Shown one piece after another: positions 62,760 through 64,000 of a stretch of 64,000 bases of DNA; positions within the stretch are counted from its first letter, which is position 1, and the number at the start of each line of letters is the position of its first letter. A model generated the notes under the pieces. It did not search any database and was not told the origin of the DNA. It saw only the letters and a program-made list of their open reading frames with translations. The DNA is from Mercurialis annua (Eukaryota; Streptophyta; Magnoliopsida; Malpighiales; Euphorbiaceae): NCBI RefSeq assembly GCF_937616625.2, contig NC_065575.1:24414001-24478000 (forward strand), read 5' to 3'. Both the position numbers and the translations under genes were made by a program.

Positions 62760-64000
62760 TTTCGTAAAGTTTGTAAACGTTTGTAAACGTTTTGCTTATA
62801 TCAATAAAAAGGCGAAACGTTTGTATTTGTTTCGTAACGTTTATAAAGGTTTGGCTTAAAATGCTAAAAAGGTGAAACGTTTAGATTTGTTTAGTATCAT
62901 TTGTAAACATTTGGCTTAAATCGCTAAATAGGTGAAACGTTTGGATTTGTTTCCTAACGTTTATAAATGTTTGGCTTAAATCGCTAAAATGACTAAACAT
63001 TTAATTTTGTTCCGTAACGTTTGTAAACATTTGGTTTAAATCGCTAAAAAGGGTGAAACGTTTGGTTTTGTTTCGTAACGTTTGTAAACGTTTGGCTTAA
63101 ATCGCTAAAATAGGAAAACATTTAAATTTCTTTCCTAAGGTTTGTAAACGTTTGGCTTATATCAATAAAAAGGCGAAACATTTTTATTTGTTTCGTAACG
63201 TTTGTAAACGTTTGGCTTAAATTGCTAAAAAGGTGAAACGTTTAGATTTGTTTTGTATCATTCGTAAACGTTTAGCTTAAATCGCTAAATAGGTGAAACG
63301 CTTGGATTTGCTTCGAAACGTTTGTAAACGTTTTGCTTAAATTGCTAAAAAGGTGAAACGTTTAGATTTGTTTTGTATCATTTGTAAACATTTAGCTTAA
63401 ATCGCTAAATAGGGGAAACGTTTGGATTTGTTTCGTAATGTTTGTAAACGTTTGGCTTAAATTGATAAAAAGGTGAAATGCTTGGATTTGTTTCGTAACG
63501 TTTGTAAACGTTTGGCTTAAATTGCTAAAAGGGGAAATGTTTGGATTTGTTTCCTAACGTTTATAAATGTTTGGCTTAAATCGCTAAAATGGCAAAAAAT
63601 TTAATTTTGTTTCGTAACGTTTGTAAATGTTTGGTTTAAATCGCTAAAAAGGGTTAAACGTTTGGTTTTGTTTCGTAACGTTTGTATACGTTTAGATTTA
63701 ATCGCTAAAATAGGTAAACGTTTGGATTTTTTTCCTCAGGTTTGTAAACGTTTGACTTATATCAATAAAAAGGCGAAACGTTTGTATTTGTTTCGTAACG
63801 TTTGTAAACGTTTGGCTTAAATCGCTAAAATAGGGAAACGTTTGGAATAGTTTCGTAACGTTTGTAAACGTTAAGCTTAAATCGCTAAAAAGGTGAAACG
63901 TTTGGATTTGTTTGTAAAGGTTCGGATTAAATCGCTAAAAAGGTGAAACGTTTGGATTAATTCTTTCGTAACGTTTGTAAACATTTGGCTTAAATTGCTA
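62760..64000. repeat. 600-bp HOR (ten monomers) and window edge
   Basis: GGATTTGTTTCCTAACGTTT at 62,942 recurs at 63,542, exactly 600 bp later. The following AAACGTTT-poor monomer ending in ATTTAATTTTGTTC or TTTC and the CTTATATCAATAAAAAGGCG variant also recur (63,156 and 63,756). A further CTTATATCAATAAAAAGGCG copy is near 62,796. The array runs off the end of the window. Confidence 0.78.

Noticed and set aside
1..64000. Telomeric or subtelomeric repeat
   Set aside because: No TTTAGGG-type or other short telomere runs are present. The unit is a 60-bp satellite; a subtelomeric location cannot be excluded but nothing shows it.

Overview
The window looks like heterochromatic DNA from a flowering plant. 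It holds no recognisable host gene, rRNA, tRNA or CRISPR array. About 85% (1-21,694 and 31,094-64,000) is one continuous AT-rich tandem satellite with a monomer of about 60 bp. The rest (21,695-31,093) is a single, nearly pristine LTR retrotransposon of plant type inserted into the satellite. The plant assignment rests on the LTR termini (TGTAACACCCC on the minus strand), the initiator-Met tRNA primer site, the lack of coding sequence and the satellite's higher-order structure. The species cannot be named from sequence alone.

Layout. 1-8,240: diverged monomers arranged in 1.4-2.3 kb duplicated blocks, with one old copy of the 1.7-kb unit at about 1,640-3,100. 8,241-10,506: diverged monomers with a roughly 0.5-kb local repeat. 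10,507-52,189, retrotransposon excluded: a young higher-order repeat (HOR) array of about 1,712 bp. A single landmark (GGCTTCAATCGC or close variants) falls at 10,506, 12,389, 14,102, 15,079, 16,792, 18,499, 20,211, 31,328, 33,392, 35,084, 36,976, 38,591, 40,304, 42,015, 43,707, 45,420, 47,132, 48,844, 50,357 and 52,189. Three of these units form a larger trimer of about 5.14 kb that recurs three times. 52,190-64,000: older, more diverged monomers with local 540-bp, 3.07-kb and 600-bp periodicities, related to the left flank.

The retrotransposon lies on the minus strand. The 5' LTR is 28,678-31,093, the primer binding site 28,662-28,673, the internal domain 24,111-28,677, the polypurine tract 24,111-24,118 and the 3' LTR 21,695-24,110. 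It is flanked by a CTTAT target duplication. Both LTRs are 2,416 bp, and I found one mismatch between them by eye. The internal 4.6 kb has no gag or pol reading frame, so this looks like a non-autonomous, LARD-like element that must be mobilised in trans. It also carries what looks like a fossil PPT/LTR junction 919 bp inside the true one.

The many open frames in the satellite arise because 60 is a multiple of 3 and the monomer lacks stops in some frames. They are not annotated as genes. The most interesting material is the nested, multi-scale architecture of the satellite, the dimeric palindrome-rich monomer, and the very young gene-less retroelement with its internal fossil terminus.
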